DNA of 64,000 bases from Syngnathus acus (lineage: Eukaryota > Chordata > Actinopteri > Syngnathiformes > Syngnathidae): NCBI RefSeq assembly GCF_901709675.1, contig NC_051095.1, positions 12,351,956 through 12,415,955 on the forward strand, given 5' to 3'. Shown here piece after piece: positions 1 through 14,584 of this stretch. Every line of letters begins with the position of its first letter. The stretch's first letter is position 1. Below the pieces are notes generated by a model. It searched no databases and was not told the origin of the DNA. It saw only the letters and a program-made list of their open reading frames with translations. Position numbers and translations under genes: made by a program.

Positions 1-159
1 GAAAGTGGAATTACATCCACTATAACACCGTTTTGATCCCCCCCAAAAAAGTAAAGAAAACACTGAGCTAACCAGCAAATTTTCCCGTAACTTATCAACT
101 CTACCGACAATGTCCCATACTGAATTTGGAGGCATTATTCAAGACGCCAAAAATGCTAC

Positions 160-3100
160 CTGCTGCACTCTCGTCTCCTTTCCCATGGTCGCTGGTACTG
201 TGAGAGGGTCTTCTGTGACACTGGGAGCTTTGCATGATGAGTTTCAGCGCCTCGACCTGGCTGTCCCTGTTGCACAACTCCAGTCGGGTCTCCCTGAGCT
301 GCGTTTTCAGCTGGAAGATCTCGCTCAGCTTGTGGGTCACCTCGGCCTGAGAGTCTCGAAATTGTTGCTTGAGCAAGGAGATCTCGCCGGACTTCTGGCA
401 AACCTTAGAGGAATGAAAGGCGTAAGTGAGGGCCAACAACAAACAATTCACTTGACTCCCCGTCAATGAGTGTTTCTCCCTGTCATAAAGTGCCGCCCAC
501 CTCCCACTGTGTCTCCTCCAGAGTGGGACTAATTGTCTTCTCCTTGGCTCCGCCCTCCTGGCTTCTTTTAAGATCCTCAAGCTCTTCTTGAAGTCGGCTC
601 TTCTCCTGCTGGGCCTTGAAGAGCTGCAGCTGGAAACCACGCTGGGATCGCTGGGCGTGCTGGGAAACCTGTCGCAGCTTGGCAGCGTAGAGGCGCTTCA
701 GTTCCTCCACCTCCTTCTCCCACAGACGCTGTTTGCCTTCAAACACCTACACGCAGGGAGTGCGTCAGGCGCAGGCCTCAAACAAGATGGAGGACACGGA
801 TGATGCCTGTATCCTGATGAGAAATTCACCTGAGCGATGGCACCCTCACTCTCGTCCAGGTTTCTTCTCATCTGCTTCAGCTCGTGCTCTTTCTCCACAA
901 GCCTCTCCTCCAAATCCCGCACCTTCCAGGGGGCCATATTATGAATGTTGAGTAAGGTACTCTAGTAAAGAAAATCTAGCAAAATAACTGAAACACTTTT
1001 ATGAACAAAACGAAACGAAAATGATTTTAAAAAAACAAAGTGAGTCTACGTCTTAAGTTTCGGGAAAAAAAAAGAACACGAAAATTTTACTTTGAAAGTT
1101 CATTTTAAATGTATTTATTGCCGTATTACAGTACGTCCGTACAGCAGAAGCAAAGTCAAACGGTCAACTGAGATTGTAGTTTGCTTTACTTGGTTACACA
1201 ATACTTAGTAAACTTTTATAAGAAGATATAGGAATTAAGAAAAAAATAAAACATTAAAATAAAATCAAAACTAAGTACAGTGAAGAATCCAAAACAAACA
1301 TAATGCTCGTGTGGACATGAACACATTTTCTGTACTTTTTGCACAACTTGCTGTTCATAAATGATTCATTCATATATACAATTTTATGTCTCATCTGCTT
1401 ACATGCAGACAATTAACTCACACATTCATACCATTTTATTTAATTCTCATCTGCTTACATGCTGACAATTTACTCACGCATTCAAACAACCCTACTGACT
1501 AGTTTACTTCTCACACGTTTGCATAGTACGTAATAGGTCGAATTGACATACTCAGTGATAAATTGAATCGCACATCCTTCTTGTTATTATAAATCTCGTG
1601 TGATGTTATTGTCCCGTTGACCGCTACAAAACAGAATTGTCGTACGCACCACTTCTTCTACAGACATGGAGAGGGTCCAATCATAAGGAGGCGGAGCCTC
1701 CCCTTCGTATGGCACCGAGGGGCTGAGCGTTGCCATGCTGCGACACGCCATTTCCCCAATGGTCCCGCCTCCCAACCCAGGGGCTTTGGTGCGGTCCAGG
1801 GAGCCGATAGTGTTGATGTGGCCCATAGATGCGCTGGCAAGTCAAGTCAAATAACCTTTTCAAGCCGTGATTAAGAGACGCGAAGGCTAAGAAGAGACAC
1901 GGACCTGATGGGAGCCTGGTTTGGACGAAAGGGGGGCCGATACGGCGGCAGACTGCTCATGGAGTTGTGGCCCGAGTCCGACAGGTTGTCATCGTCTTGG
2001 CTTGCCCCTCGCAGGGTGGGCTGAGCCTACGCAGCAGTTAAAATGAGGTGTAGGTGCAATGTCAGACAATGTCAATGTTGAAAAGTCACAAATCTGGAAA
2101 TAGAGTTTCAGATTTAAGACTCCTTTGGGTCTCATCTTAACAAAGTTGTGGGTTCTATCTCACGGTATAAGGCAGGCCTGGCCAACCTGCGGCTCCTGAG
2201 CCGCCTGCGGCTCTTTGCCCGGTTCTTTTACGTTCATATCAACATTTGTGTTTGTGTGTTTTTTGTTTGTTTTTTGTGCGTGTTTGCTTCGCTTGAGTTC
2301 AATATGGTATTTTCATCAAACGCGCATCCAGTGAAATTCCACAAAGCAGGAGGGGCGAAGCCATTCCATTTATTTCCTGACTTGGAAACACAGCGAAGGT
2401 TTCACAGAAGAGACAGGGTACCTTGTGGTTACCGGAGGAGCCTCCGTGACGAGAGGGCGATGATGACGAAGATGAGCTGGAGACGGTTTGAGAGACATGG
2501 CCGTAGGCTCTGTGCAGCCCGTTCGAGATCCCGTGGTCCGCGTCTTCCGATTTGGAAGACGGATACAGGTTCTGCATGGAACTGAAGTTTTTGGGAGTGA
2601 CAGGTTTGAAGGCAGATGACCTAAAGTGGCCCTGGTGGAAACACCAAGAGAACTCAGTTGCTACATTTGATTGCATGCAAGGAATTCAAGCACAGAATAT
2701 CAGTCCATGACTGTGAACTGGATTGAACGGTTGGGTGATTGACTGCTGCGGGGGCGGAGAAGGATGCGTCCAGAGCGGTATAAATATGATCCATTTAGCA
2801 CAACCTTGGCTTTATGCCAAGACAAAAAAAACAAACAAAAAAAACACCTACATTGGTTACTTGGAAGCTAATGTGTTCCTTGGTTGGTTCGACAGTAAAA
2901 TAAGTCAATTGGCGTTCTATTCGCTACAATAATTTTGAATCAGATAATGCAATAAATTCAGTTTTATGGTCCATACCTTGCCCATTCTTTGCATAAAAGG
3001 AGAGTAAAAGGTGAGCCATGTATGTATTTGTTTTTTGTTATACGGCAGTGAACTTATTTTTAACCCTTGTATGGCTGTTAAGAATAAACATTTACCTTTT

Positions 3101-3480
3101 CATATTTCGCTCCACTTGGAAGCGAGTTCTTTGTCAAATCAATCTCGGTGCCATCTTTGTGGAAGACCTTGGCGTACAGGTTTTCTTCCTGATGCCTGCC
3201 AATCGAGGCTATGATGTCCTTCTTAGAGCCACTGCTCTGGTTGGCTTTGGGCTCTTTTCTGTTTGGAAACACAATGTATCTGTGGTGGAATGCGAAAACA
3301 GCCTGGGAATGCACCATGAAGGCCCCACCTGGTGATGTTGAGGTAGTTGAGGAGCTCCCTCTGAGTGAAGCCTTTCTTCAGGAGGCCATTGGACGCTTTG
3401 GGCCTCACCTGGGGAACGGCCTGGTTGGCTTTTGTAGGACACACGCCGGGCCTCTCCACCAGACTGCCAACACTTCCCAT
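160..3480 (-). CDS. n4bp3: NEDD4-binding protein 3 (N4BP3), 3' end missing
   Basis: Coiled-coil Fez1/LZTS-family protein that binds the ubiquitin ligase NEDD4; in vertebrates it is linked to neurite outgrowth and innate signalling. Exons inferred on the minus strand: 3480-3329, 3258-3096, 2631-2422, 2026-1905, 1833-1650, 922-830, 746-501 and 403-160, all with GT-AG borders and consistent phase, giving at least 471 codons. The protein begins [11 protein letters not shown], the N4BP3/LZTS start with a plausible N-myristoylation site (Gly2, Ser6). It carries an A-F-K-P-V block, a [10 protein letters not shown] segment, a PPPY motif at residues 263-266 (codons 1694-1683) that fits NEDD4 WW-domain binding, and a long C-terminal coiled coil ([29 protein letters not shown]). 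The last exon ends at a CAG/GTAGCA donor at 160, so the C-terminal exon lies off the left edge. LZTS1 was the alternative; the PPPY and the N-terminus favour N4BP3. The first intron is only 70 bp. Confidence 0.9.
1389..1488. repeat. Two-copy tandem duplication, about 56-bp unit
   Basis: The stretch beginning TCTCATCTGCTTACATG at 1389 recurs at 1445 with a few substitutions (CAGACAATTAACTCACACATTC against CTGACAATTTACTCACGCATTC, compared in pieces). It lies in the AT-rich intron of n4bp3 between the exons at 922 and 1650. No function is suggested. Confidence 0.7.
2173..2230. mobile_element. hAT-like terminal-repeat relic
   Basis: CAGGCCTGGCCAACCTGCGG followed by CTC.TGAGCCGC.TGCGGCTCTTT is the kind of terminus seen in many fish hAT non-autonomous elements (CAGGGGTGGCCAACCTGCGG type). 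Only this end is recognisable; it sits in an n4bp3 intron. Assignment is from memory of the family and no partner terminus was found. Confidence 0.45.
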
Positions 3481-6455
3481 GTTGCAGCGGGGTGAAAAGA
3501 ACGGCGCTGGGAACGAGCTTTGGAAGTTTTTACCAGGGCGAGGAAGCGTCTGGACCGAGGCTGCCATTGGTTACAAGGGAGGACAGGTGCTCTGTAAAGA
3601 GAGGAAAAAGCAAACTGCGTGAGATGAATGTGTCACTTTTAGTCTTGACATTTTAAATGCTACGTGCCCACTACGGTTTATTTTTCCTCCCTCGCTTTTC
3701 TCCACTCTAAATTTGACCCCAGCTGTCTCAGAAACCAAACGCACAAAAAGCCCAGCCACATCTCCCAACAGACAACAAGGCATGGAAAAATGACACTTTA
3801 GCAAAAACATCCTACAGCTATACGTACTCGCCGTCGTTTCAGAAGTGGTTTCGCGCGTCAGGCGCTCACGTCTGGCCGTCCCGGCAATGACTAACATGCG
3901 GCATATGAGGCTGATGTTTATCCGGAGGTCGGGCAGCATATGTCAAATCGCAAGCCTATTGCGTAACTCTGATCCAACTAGGTTACAACTGCAGAGCTCT
4001 GGATGAGGGAAAAATATCTTTTGCTGAGCCATACGGGCCATTCAATCTGGTACTTATTCAGCTTGCAAATGTCCTGCGTTTCACGAAAGTCACGTATCCA
4101 ATGTACCATTGATAAAACGAATGCTACACAGCTACCGTTAAAATTTGTTCTGCTGCAGTAATTGGTACACAAACAGAAACCTTGGCTACTTGTAAATGTG
4201 TAACATTTAATCGACAACCAATCATCAAATTAATCGATTTCAATAACTGATTCATCGTTTCGAAAGCTTGTTTAATTAAAAATAAAATCCTTGGAATTTC
4301 ACTCTTAAAATAAACAAACATGTAAAACAAAGAAAAAACTGTGGTCGACTTTTTTGCGAATTTTATGACAGGTTATTGTACAAACCAGTGAGTGTCTGAA
4401 ACAATTTGCATTTGAGCATTTTCTGCACTGTTAATTTGAAATGTTGTTGTAATTTTATAGAATGGTGGAAAATAAAACATTATTTTAATCCAATTCATTA
4501 ATTATATGATGAAATAATCTTTTATCAAATTATGCCCGAGATATTTGTTTTCCAAAGCAAACCTAAGAGGAGCAAAGTGGATTGGGTGACTGATTTATGG
4601 TGCACATTTTTATTCAACAACTGACTAACTACATGCAAGTGAGGAACAAAATGGAATTTGAGACATTCATAAATCATTAACTGCCTCTTTCCTTCATTAA
4701 CCTTGCTCCCACCAACTGTGTTAAGATGACCTCATTAGAGTTGTCTTATTGATTTAACGAACCTCAGAAGTCATAAAACATTTGAAAGACCATTAATGCA
4801 GTTGTATTTCTTTAAAGATGATTATTTGTTCTTGGTGCACGATATATTTGCTATAGACCGGTCTCCGCCTATGGACAATTTGGGGAAAGATACAACATAA
4901 GAGATCAAATATATTGGCCAAAAAAAATCTGATGCTCTCATCTCAAGTTTGGTAAAATCATATAATGGACAGTATAATTTGGCATGACTCTAAACTGGAA
5001 TATCTGATACTTGAGCTCCCTGCTGCCCACCTTCCAAACATTCTGAATATGTATGTGTGCATGTCTCACTGCTCACTTCATCATAAAGTGCTTCACACTG
5101 TTGGCAGATGGAACTATTATGCAAATTGCTCAAATAGTGAGAGAGAAGAGGAATGACAGGCAACTTCGGGCCACTTTGCTCAGGCCACTCAGTCAGGCTT
5201 AGACTACTGCAAAGCTGTGCATGTTTTTAGTCATGCGGCTACCATGCATGAAACCGACCTGTTACTTATAAGCCAATCGAACAAAAAATGAAATAAAGAT
5301 GCTGTCAAATACAGTCACAGGCAATTCAAGAGAACAAATACAACAACAAATATTCTTCAATTATTTAACAAAAAACTCTCCAGCAAATTTTAAAAAAGTT
5401 CAAATGATCGACATGAGCTTTTTGATCACATGATCAGAATGAGACAACTGTAGTTATCGTTTTTAACTTTTAGTTTTTGCAAGCCTGGCCAAGGCCTGAT
5501 GCTGACTGTTTTTTTAGTTAGAATATTACACAGGTTCTTTTGGAAAATAGCAAGCCCAAGAAAAAACCCCAACCTGATCAATGTCCGATAGGAAGCAGAG
5601 CTGCAGGGGTGAAAGTGACCTACTCAATCTTTGGTAAACTGAAGATAAGTTTGTTTTCCATCATTTGCTTTTAGTTTATTGGCCTGAACAAACCAGACGG
5701 AGACGTGGCAAAATTTACAGCAACAAGCTAGCCCTGACTAGTCAAGTGCGCCCCCCCTCCAAAAAAAACTTTGTTCTCCAGATATGCTCTTGCACACTAC
5801 ACATTGTGTATTTGCAAAAATGCATAGTATTGTGTTCTCTATGGTTTCCTCGATGGAAATGTTGATTCTCATCTTATAACCCACACAAATGCCACATCTA
5901 CAACAACCACAAAGCCAACAAAACCTTCAGCTTTCAAGTGGAGGCTCTCAAGGACAAACTCCCTCCTAAAATAGCTGAGAGAAGTCTGACACTTGTGTGT
6001 GAAGAGAGGACATTTCAGACGCTCAGAGACACTTGGGTCAGTCAACAGCACCACGACTACACCAACAGTAGGAGGAAAATTCCAAAGATACTTCACAGAA
6101 CACGGGTTTGGACTTGTCAGTTTATTTATTTTTTTGATGCACCGAATGCTCACTCCCACGGACGCTTCACTTCATGCGAGCGGGTCACTCAACACAACCT
6201 TGCAAAAAAAAAAAAAAAGACAAAACAGAAAAACCTCCATAGCTCCAGATCCTCAACCCCCACGGAAATCGCCTCCCATGCCTCATATCAAAGTTTGTTT
6301 ACATTAATGGGGTAACTCTACATGTTTCATCTCAACGGTTCAACCTCCCACACAGAGCACACTTGGTTACATCACATGAGCTCAGTGAAGGCTGTACCTT
6401 GTGCTAAAACCAAATCTTCCACTGGCCTCACTTAATCTGTTCCCCAAACAACTGC

Positions 6456-6584
<129 letters not shown>

Positions 6585-8895
6585 AAAATATGTACTATTT
6601 GAATTTAAAATATAAATATAGCTTCATGCTAAGAAAGCTGGTTGCAGAAGTAGTTCATCGTTTCACAAATCATTTGTAGAGTACAACTTTTGAATCCTAC
6701 TATTTATTTAGTGCGGGGCGGGCGTCTACCTTGACTTATGGAGTTTATATAGAGCCTTATATCTTGCTGATCTTTATATCTTTTTTTCTTTTCTATTTAA
6801 TGCATGGAATCTTCTTTGAGGGTAGGGTTAGGGTAATGGACATTGCTTGATTTGAAGTGGTTTCAAAACAATTCACTTACCCTTTCCTAGTTATAGACTA
6901 CTTACTATATGTTAGGGGTCGTGGCTTTTTTTTTGCTCTTATAAAAACATAACTGTATTTGCCAGGTCCCTAAAATATCCTCAGCCTTATTTTGTGTCTG
7001 GTGTCTACACTTCGAATGCTCAATAGCAGCTTTTCTCTGCAGTGATGAACAAATACGACCCGCTTGACCCCTGCAGTGACTCAAGCAGACGCCATCAATG
7101 AAGACAGTGTGAGAGAGAACACTTGAGCTTTAACGCCACCACTCTTGACCACCACTGAGTCATGCCCCATGTCTCCCAGTAAGGCTGCTTCTCGTCCTCT
7201 GTGTTTTTCAACGATAGTGGACCTCTTGTGCGCCCAAAACAAGAATGACATTGGCTCGGCCACAGGCATCGCTTACCGCATTTCCATGTACGTGTGTAGC
7301 TTCTGCCGTGTCATATTTCACACAAAGGACATGACATACAAATTGCCCTCAGATGTAGAGATGGCATATTTCACAGTCCTTCTTTTTCTTAAATCTTCCA
7401 TGAGTAGCCTCAGGGTTTGTTTTTATCTCCGATCTATAACAAATAACCAGCTAACAATTAGAGGCTGCAGCTGAGCAATCTTCGTCAGTCCTACCTGACA
7501 GTGACGTTTGCATGCAACACTCATTCACACAGTGAAGCACTCCTTGGCCTCACATAGAAAATGACTGCTCTCTTCTAGGGCTGCAGCACACTTCAGTGGG
7601 CCTCTTGTGCTGACAATAAGAACATGATCAAATAAGCAGATAGTTACACTTGCTTTACTTTCACATTGGTGTACAGTTGTTGATATTGCTTGAAGGCACT
7701 CAATGAGGTCAATTGTCGTTTTTTTAATGCTATATTTGGAAACTAAAATCTAGGATGTCTTGGCATTCCCATCAGCTACTTTGTGGCCAAAGCCTAATCC
7801 GAAGATTAATGTAACCTTAATTTAAGGAACCCAGAACAAACAGACCCGGGATTTTCTGCCAATGGACAGAAACAAAGTCTACTTAACACGTTTTTTTTTT
7901 AAGTAGCTGTTTACGTCTGCTAATTCCAAAATTGGTCACAACTGGCTGCAATTTGCCCAAGCACTGCTGCCTAATCTCCCTGTTTTTTATGCCAGTGGAA
8001 AAAAAAATCTCCCTATTTTTCACAACCCAAAATTGACAAGTATGTAATATTGATGTTAGCAGCCATGCCTCTAGCAGAAATGTATTTTCTCTCAGTAGCC
8101 AAACACATAATGACCCCTGCTCACTGTGCAATATTTGATTTTCTCAACAAAATTCAATTATTGGCTACCGTTATCATGGGGGTTATATGGGATTACCCCT
8201 GGTTGAACCGTGTCTGACTAGTGTTACGTAAGGCTGTTGGGTATAAAATGATGGCCTCCGGGGTCAGCATAGCAGGACAGGCACACGTATTAGCACTGTT
8301 CACCCGCAAGGATGAAGAAATTGCATTACGTCTGACTTTGGTGATGTTTGAAATGATGCGTGTTGATCCCCCTTTGGTTTATGTGCACATGAGTAAAATT
8401 GGATTTGGAGCATAAGGATAAGTGCCTGACCAGGTTGGCATCTGTTTGTTTTGCACATCCCTCCACACATACTAATGACATCATACTGTAAAATGGTCCT
8501 GAAATTGAAAATTGAATGAAAATGAAAAAAATACATTTTTCTTGATTTATGGCATTAGGGGGGGGGGGGTCAGTGTCTGTTAACCTCTGCGTAACAAAAA
8601 CAACATTTTGCTTGATAACAGCTGACCACATCTTGATGCCACAAGACAATATATGTTCGCTCTCACGTTGTTAACAAGCAGCAGTTCAGAGAGAAGAACG
8701 TGAACCGAGAGAATTCCTCACATTTCTCCCAGGCTAATAATTAATGTAATTTGGTATAAACCAAACATAGCCATTGTAACTAAAGTGGAAGGTTATGTGT
8801 TGAGTCAGTTAAGAATGGCCTCAGAAATAGCAGACCCCACATGGGTAACCTAATAACAGACATCTAATCATTGCTCATTTACCAGATAATCAGAG

Positions 8896-8931
8896 CGTGT
8901 GTGTGTGTGTGTGTGTGCGTGTGTGTGTGTT
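8896..8931. repeat. (GT)n microsatellite
   Basis: Short GT tract with a single GC interruption near its centre. Confidence 0.95.
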
Positions 8932-11900
8932 GGGAGGGCAACGAGCCGATGAGACAGAAGCACAGGATAGCTAGCTTCTTATTAAACTAATTTGAGAGAG
9001 AGCGAGAGAGTGAAGACTATTCTTTCCCTTTTGTAAAGGTTCTTTGTTTCCTGGAGCGGTTCGCGTAGGAGAGTTACCCTTTTGTAATTATGGCAACACA
9101 AATCGTGCTCGGTTCCCACATCGTCCTACACCAGATCCAGGTCCGCTCAGTCTATAGCTGCAGTGAATGTGCATCCACATACACAGAAGGCCGGAGTGGA
9201 CAGCAGTCACTGATGGTGACTCAGACATTATTATGCAAGGCAACACTTTTCAGATTGTTTTCACCAGTTTTATGTTTACCAAGGCACTAAATTATCAGCC
9301 CGCATATCAAGTTCGATTTTGGTGCTGACACATGCTGATCATCAGCATTTCTTTTAACTGATGTATGTTTGGCCATTTGCTTGTGCTGAGAAACAGCAAA
9401 GTGGAAACAGGTTCTTCACACTGTTTCTAATGACAACAGTACAGGGAGCTTCAGACTTGCACCATTATGGAAACACAAATGGGAGCATTGTTACGACCAA
9501 AGCAAGCTCATGACGCGCCGTGAGTCAAAAAGACATCTAGAAAGTCCAAGGACACAAATGGACCATCAGAGCAGTAATTATGCTCGAACACACACAAAAG
9601 AATATCAATAAAGGCATAATATCTCTGCATGGGTCGGAAAGTACAGACAATCCAAGGTGTGGTTCCACTTTGGAAATAATCAGCCATCACATGTTAATTA
9701 CACGCCAAATCAATGCGGAGGCTGCACGATGTGACGTCATCTGCTCATAAGGAATGACTTGAAAAGTCAAAGTTTACTCATTCCAATTCAGCTCGACTAC
9801 AAACAAGCATTCTCTGTGGCTAATTAGGCGAGTCGCACAGTGCATTCTCACTGTGCTCATCTCGGTGGCATGTCAATAAGTGTTTCCACAAGCAGGCATG
9901 CACATTCAGAGTTGAAGCCCTGAATGAAATAGTAGTAAGCAGAAATGACCGGCCCACTAAACAAAATAAAGCTATTGAATGCAAGTTTTGACATTTATGG
10001 ATTAAATATAAAAATGGCTCGATTTTGGACAAATGTATTGGTAGAAATCAAATGTAAATAGATTTTTAAAAATGCATTAGAACATTTGTAAGGTTTCACC
10101 AAATCTAATTTTGCAAATAGATACTACATAACTAACTTACAAGGACTTCTTATCTTTGTTAAGTGAACATACTACATTTATATCAATTTGCAACTGTTCA
10201 ATGTTGAGTCAGTTTGTCACAAACATTAAGTTAAACCGTCTGACCGCCACGTATGGAGTAGAGCCAACGTTTCGTCTATGCGCAGTGTAATACAGCGAAA
10301 AGCGTAAAATAAATTAAAACTCACTTTATCCGTTTGGCCAATTGTATCTGGGACTTATCCTGGATTCCGTTTGTCCTACTGACAACCAGGTCACAGCACT
10401 TCCCGTTTGTCAATCTGATGCGAGGGAGCGAGCTGCACAGTCCTCGACAATCGCCTGTAGGATGACTCCATGGTAGGAAACAGAAGCTGAGCTACTTTTA
10501 GGCTATACTCAAGGGCTGTGCAGATTCACACATTTTTTTAACATAACACCACGTTAACCTAATCTGTCTTTTATAGAGTGCCTGGTACTTTCCAGCTCTC
10601 CACCTGCTCATCTCTTTGTGCACTGCACAGTCTCTTAAGGGGCCCGTGTGGTCGGACTTGTTCTGCCTGTTCTCCCGCAGACAAAAGGCCTGCATGTGGA
10701 TCCGCTTTGGAGGCGGACAGTCCAGCGCCAACATTGACACACATGGTGTCATTGGGGGGGAAAAAAACACACCAACACAACATGCATGTTTACTTTCTAA
10801 TAAAGGATGTAAACAGAGCTGAGTGATGAGGGGAAAATACAAGAAGTGGTGAGCCCGCAATGGTCCGATTGTTAGATGGGCTACCGGCGGGGTTCGGCGC
10901 CATATCAGGTTTCACAAATCTAACCAGAAGGAAGAAAAGAGAGGACATTGTTCTCTAAATCTGCAGAGAAACTACTTTTCTATTTCCTCACTTTGAGTTG
11001 GCGTGGGTCAGTATTGCAAGGCTCATTGATCAAATGACTTCTTAAAGATGGCACCAATGGGTGGGCATGCAGGAATCTTATTTAATAAAGTAACAAGCCA
11101 AGACTGGCAGGCTATTAAAGACATTCCTGGGCTTGACTGTGCTGTTGTATATTGGCTTTAAGGTAAAAAAAAAAAAAAAGCAAACGTGACATGAAAAGAC
11201 CCCTGCAATGATAAGCTGAAGCACTATCATTACCTCTGAGCCTCATACAGTCTTGCTTCCAGAGATTAACATCTATTGCGCTGACTTACAGCTACAGACA
11301 AGAATGTTTACAGAGACCCATAGATGGAGAAACTCAAGACGAGGCTATGTTGGAGCCTACTTAAAGTGTCTGTACCTGTTGGACCTGTCACTAAATGAGA
11401 GGACAGTCTGGATCAGGCTCATTTCCTCTGTCAAAGCTGCTCTGAACAATAACATTGCAGGAAGCACATACACCGTCTGGCATTTGAGAAGTAAATTAGC
11501 CTCGGTCAGGAACTCACTGGAGCCAAGCCCATTTGTCAGTCAAAGTAAGATAAAAAGTGGCAAATGTCAAATTGATATACGTAAAGTTGTCCCGTAATAT
11601 AAAAATAGGGTGTGACTGTCAATTAATGCATTGATGCTGCAGTGATACCCTTGCCTGACTTTAGTCCAGTCAGTGTGAGTTCAGGTTCAAGTGATTGTAC
11701 AATACTGAGAAAAAAACTGATAATGAACAAATTATTTTGTGACTCATGTAAATCCTGCAGCCCAGCGCACCAGCGAGAGGGAGGGCTGCACCGCTGTGAG
11801 AGTAGTCAACTCAGGTTCCTTTCATTCATTCACTCCCAGCCCAGTTAACATGGATTTTTGATGTCCATAGCCGTCAGTGGCACTGAATGATTAAAAGTTG

Positions 11901-13877
11901 CCCACTAGTTGCGTTCTCGAGTCTCAACCCATCGAAAGTAAGCCCACCTGCGCATTAAAGTGGGCAAGAAGAGTCTGCCCCCACCCCCGTTTGTTCATAT
12001 CCCCATGGCTGTGTCGCCCACTGGGATGCTTTAAAAAATATAATGTAATGACTCATAGAGCTCTATTTTCATTTCTAGTGAAAAGCGCAGTCTAACTGTG
12101 CACTTGGGTGGAGCTGGTAGATGTGTGCATGTAGAAAGGGGGACTTGTGACGTTAAAGGCAGAACACAGTCAACTTGTTTCCCTGTTAAGGGAAGTGGCT
12201 CCCCTGATACCTTTTAAAATCAGCAAAAGCACAGTACTTGACAATGCAGAAACAGAAAAAGCCTATCGAAATGCGTACGTTGTGTCATTTATTAGAAACA
12301 GTTCGTGTGCCATTAGCCAAGACTAAGCAAAGATAAATGGCGAAGCCTGACCTAAAGCCGACCTCAACTAGCAAGTACACGCTGCAAGCTTGAGATAAAC
12401 CCCGAATGAAATCAGCTGTGCTTTGCATTTGGTGCAATTCGCAGTGATAGGCTAAATGTGTCCCATCTTGTTTGGATTTTCTTCATACAATGTGTGAGCA
12501 TCGCCGCTATTGAAGCACGTGTGTGCAAGTGCAGCTCGAATGGCGATAAAGCAAAACAATAGAAAGACGATAAGGCTGCATTGATGTAAACAATGGTGGC
12601 TTACTTGGGCGAAAACCACAACTGAGACAAACACAATAGTCCCTGGGTGAGGGGCATGCCACTGCAGCAAGACGTTTTCGTTGAAGTTGGTCACATTTGG
12701 GGACAAAGCACAGTGAGTGGTCTGTCCACTCTCCTGCACTAACAGACCCCCCCCATCCCATAAAACTTTTGTTTCATTGCTGTGTCTTGATATCTGCTTC
12801 ACAGTTTTGGATTGATGGAAATGAACATTTGGGTCAGCTCAGTGTGCCAAACCCAAATGTGAATACTGCACCCTCGACGCTGACAGTTAAAATTAACGAA
12901 AAGGTTGAATGTATTTATGACTAGGAATTTTTATTTGTGAAACTCATAAATTGTATTTCATACAATAAGATGCAAATTATGTTGAGATGGACTTACCTGA
13001 ATAAGTAAATCCCTCTAATCTTAATTCATTTTGTTGTCCAGTCTTCACTTTTGACAAAAAAAAAAAACTAGCACGAGTATAGTGTCAACATCCTTCTTCA
13101 GCTATAAGGAACCGCCTGCTATTTGGGGATAATGATTAACTTAGGTGTGTTCTGCAGCAAATAACTCAAGTGTCAAAGACCAACAACTAAAAAATAAAAT
13201 TACGAAAAAAGTGATTAATAGTGATTATACACGTCTGGCAAGAAATTTAAATACCCCCACATGAGATTTGGATTTGCGAAACAAATGGTTAGCAGTTGGC
13301 ACAGCAGTGTTACATCAGCTGCTGGTGTTTAAAATGCATACACACACACAAGCCCTTGAGCTGAATGAAGATCTGGCATCAGCTGTCTTGCAGAAAAAAC
13401 AGAGGCACGAATGGTCAAAGTCGTTGCAGCGAGAGATAAAAAAAAATAAAAAAGTAAGTAGGCTAAGATGTCTAAGACTAAAACATGAAGTACTGTATGT
13501 AACATGACAGCCACTACAATCATTTCACACATTGCTCTAACTGCATGAATTTATTAGGCGAAAGCACAGCAGGACTGCAAATCCGCCCCAACGTGCAGTA
13601 AAAGTACCTATAACAACACGCTTGACTATACCACACACTCTCCAAAACAACATCCATTGTGCTTCTATTGTAGAGCTGAGCCTTCATTTGCGTCAGACCT
13701 TGAACACATAGTCACCTCGTTCAAAAGACCCTTCCTGCTATGCTTAAGAGCCCTCCCGGTCAGAGGTCACCTGTGGCCTCCGGTTTCCACGACGACAGCC
13801 TGGCAGTCCCCAACACATGCACACGGACGGACCACTTTTGTCCCTAAAAGAAACCCAAGCGTGTGCATTTATGTGCA

Positions 13878-13880
<3 letters not shown>

Positions 13881-13968
<88 letters not shown>

Positions 13969-13972
13969 GTGC
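13881..13972. repeat. (GT)n microsatellite
   Basis: About 92 bp of GT with CG interruptions at the right end. It explains the Cys-Val and His-Thr repeat ORFs on both strands. Confidence 0.98.
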
Positions 13973-14584
13973 GACCTCAACCCAAACAACCACAGCTGTG
14001 CACAGCAAACACGTAACAACAGTTACACCAATGATTCCCAACCACTATGGGAAAGTATTCAATTTCACTTGCTTGGTCAGGGAATCACTGACTACAGTCT
14101 TTTTTAGTTTTCCCTATTATAGTGACAGGTATATCCAATTAATTTCCTAAAAAGCTATTCTCACGAGGGCGTGCTACAGCAATCAAACAATATTAAATAA
14201 TTTAACATTTGCCATCCACTATCATTATCATTTCAGTACGCATACTTTCCGGGACGTTTCTGACGGATGGCGTGCCATGGGATTTTTTTTTTTTTTTTTT
14301 TTAAAGTAAAATATGTGCCATCTCAATCACCCTTGGAAAATACTATTACACCGCAATAAGTCACACATCAAGTAGTCACATTACTCTGGAAGAGGTTTGG
14401 GACGAACAGATGAGTTGCCACATCTCTCTGCACAATGCATGCATGCACGCATTCAATTACGATCGTAACGTAGAAACAAGCAAGTTTGTCACTCACTGAC
14501 CATATCCCGCACGCAGGACATGTCTTCTTCAGCGTGGCTCTGACCTCTCTATTTAGAGTCAAACAAGAGGATAGTTCCCCAAAA

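Noticed and set aside
101-470. n4bp3 stop codon near 101 as the true C-terminus
   Set aside because: A CAG/GTAGCA donor at 160 precedes it and the human protein continues for about another 100 residues, so the reading past 160 is intron.
3223-3480. Frameshift in n4bp3 exon 1
   Set aside because: The frame change is explained by a 70-bp GT-AG intron (3259-3328) with consistent phase.
5869-6315. Overlapping ORFs of about 100 aa on both strands
   Set aside because: No family resemblance, runs of one residue and a poly-A stretch; judged to be chance ORFs.
11253-11597. 114-aa plus-strand ORF in the intergenic stretch
   Set aside because: No domain or splice context recognised; composition typical of random open frame.
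13817-14150. Cys-Val and Thr-His repeat ORFs at the GT/CA tracts (also 42559-42884)
   Set aside because: They are translations of dinucleotide microsatellites.
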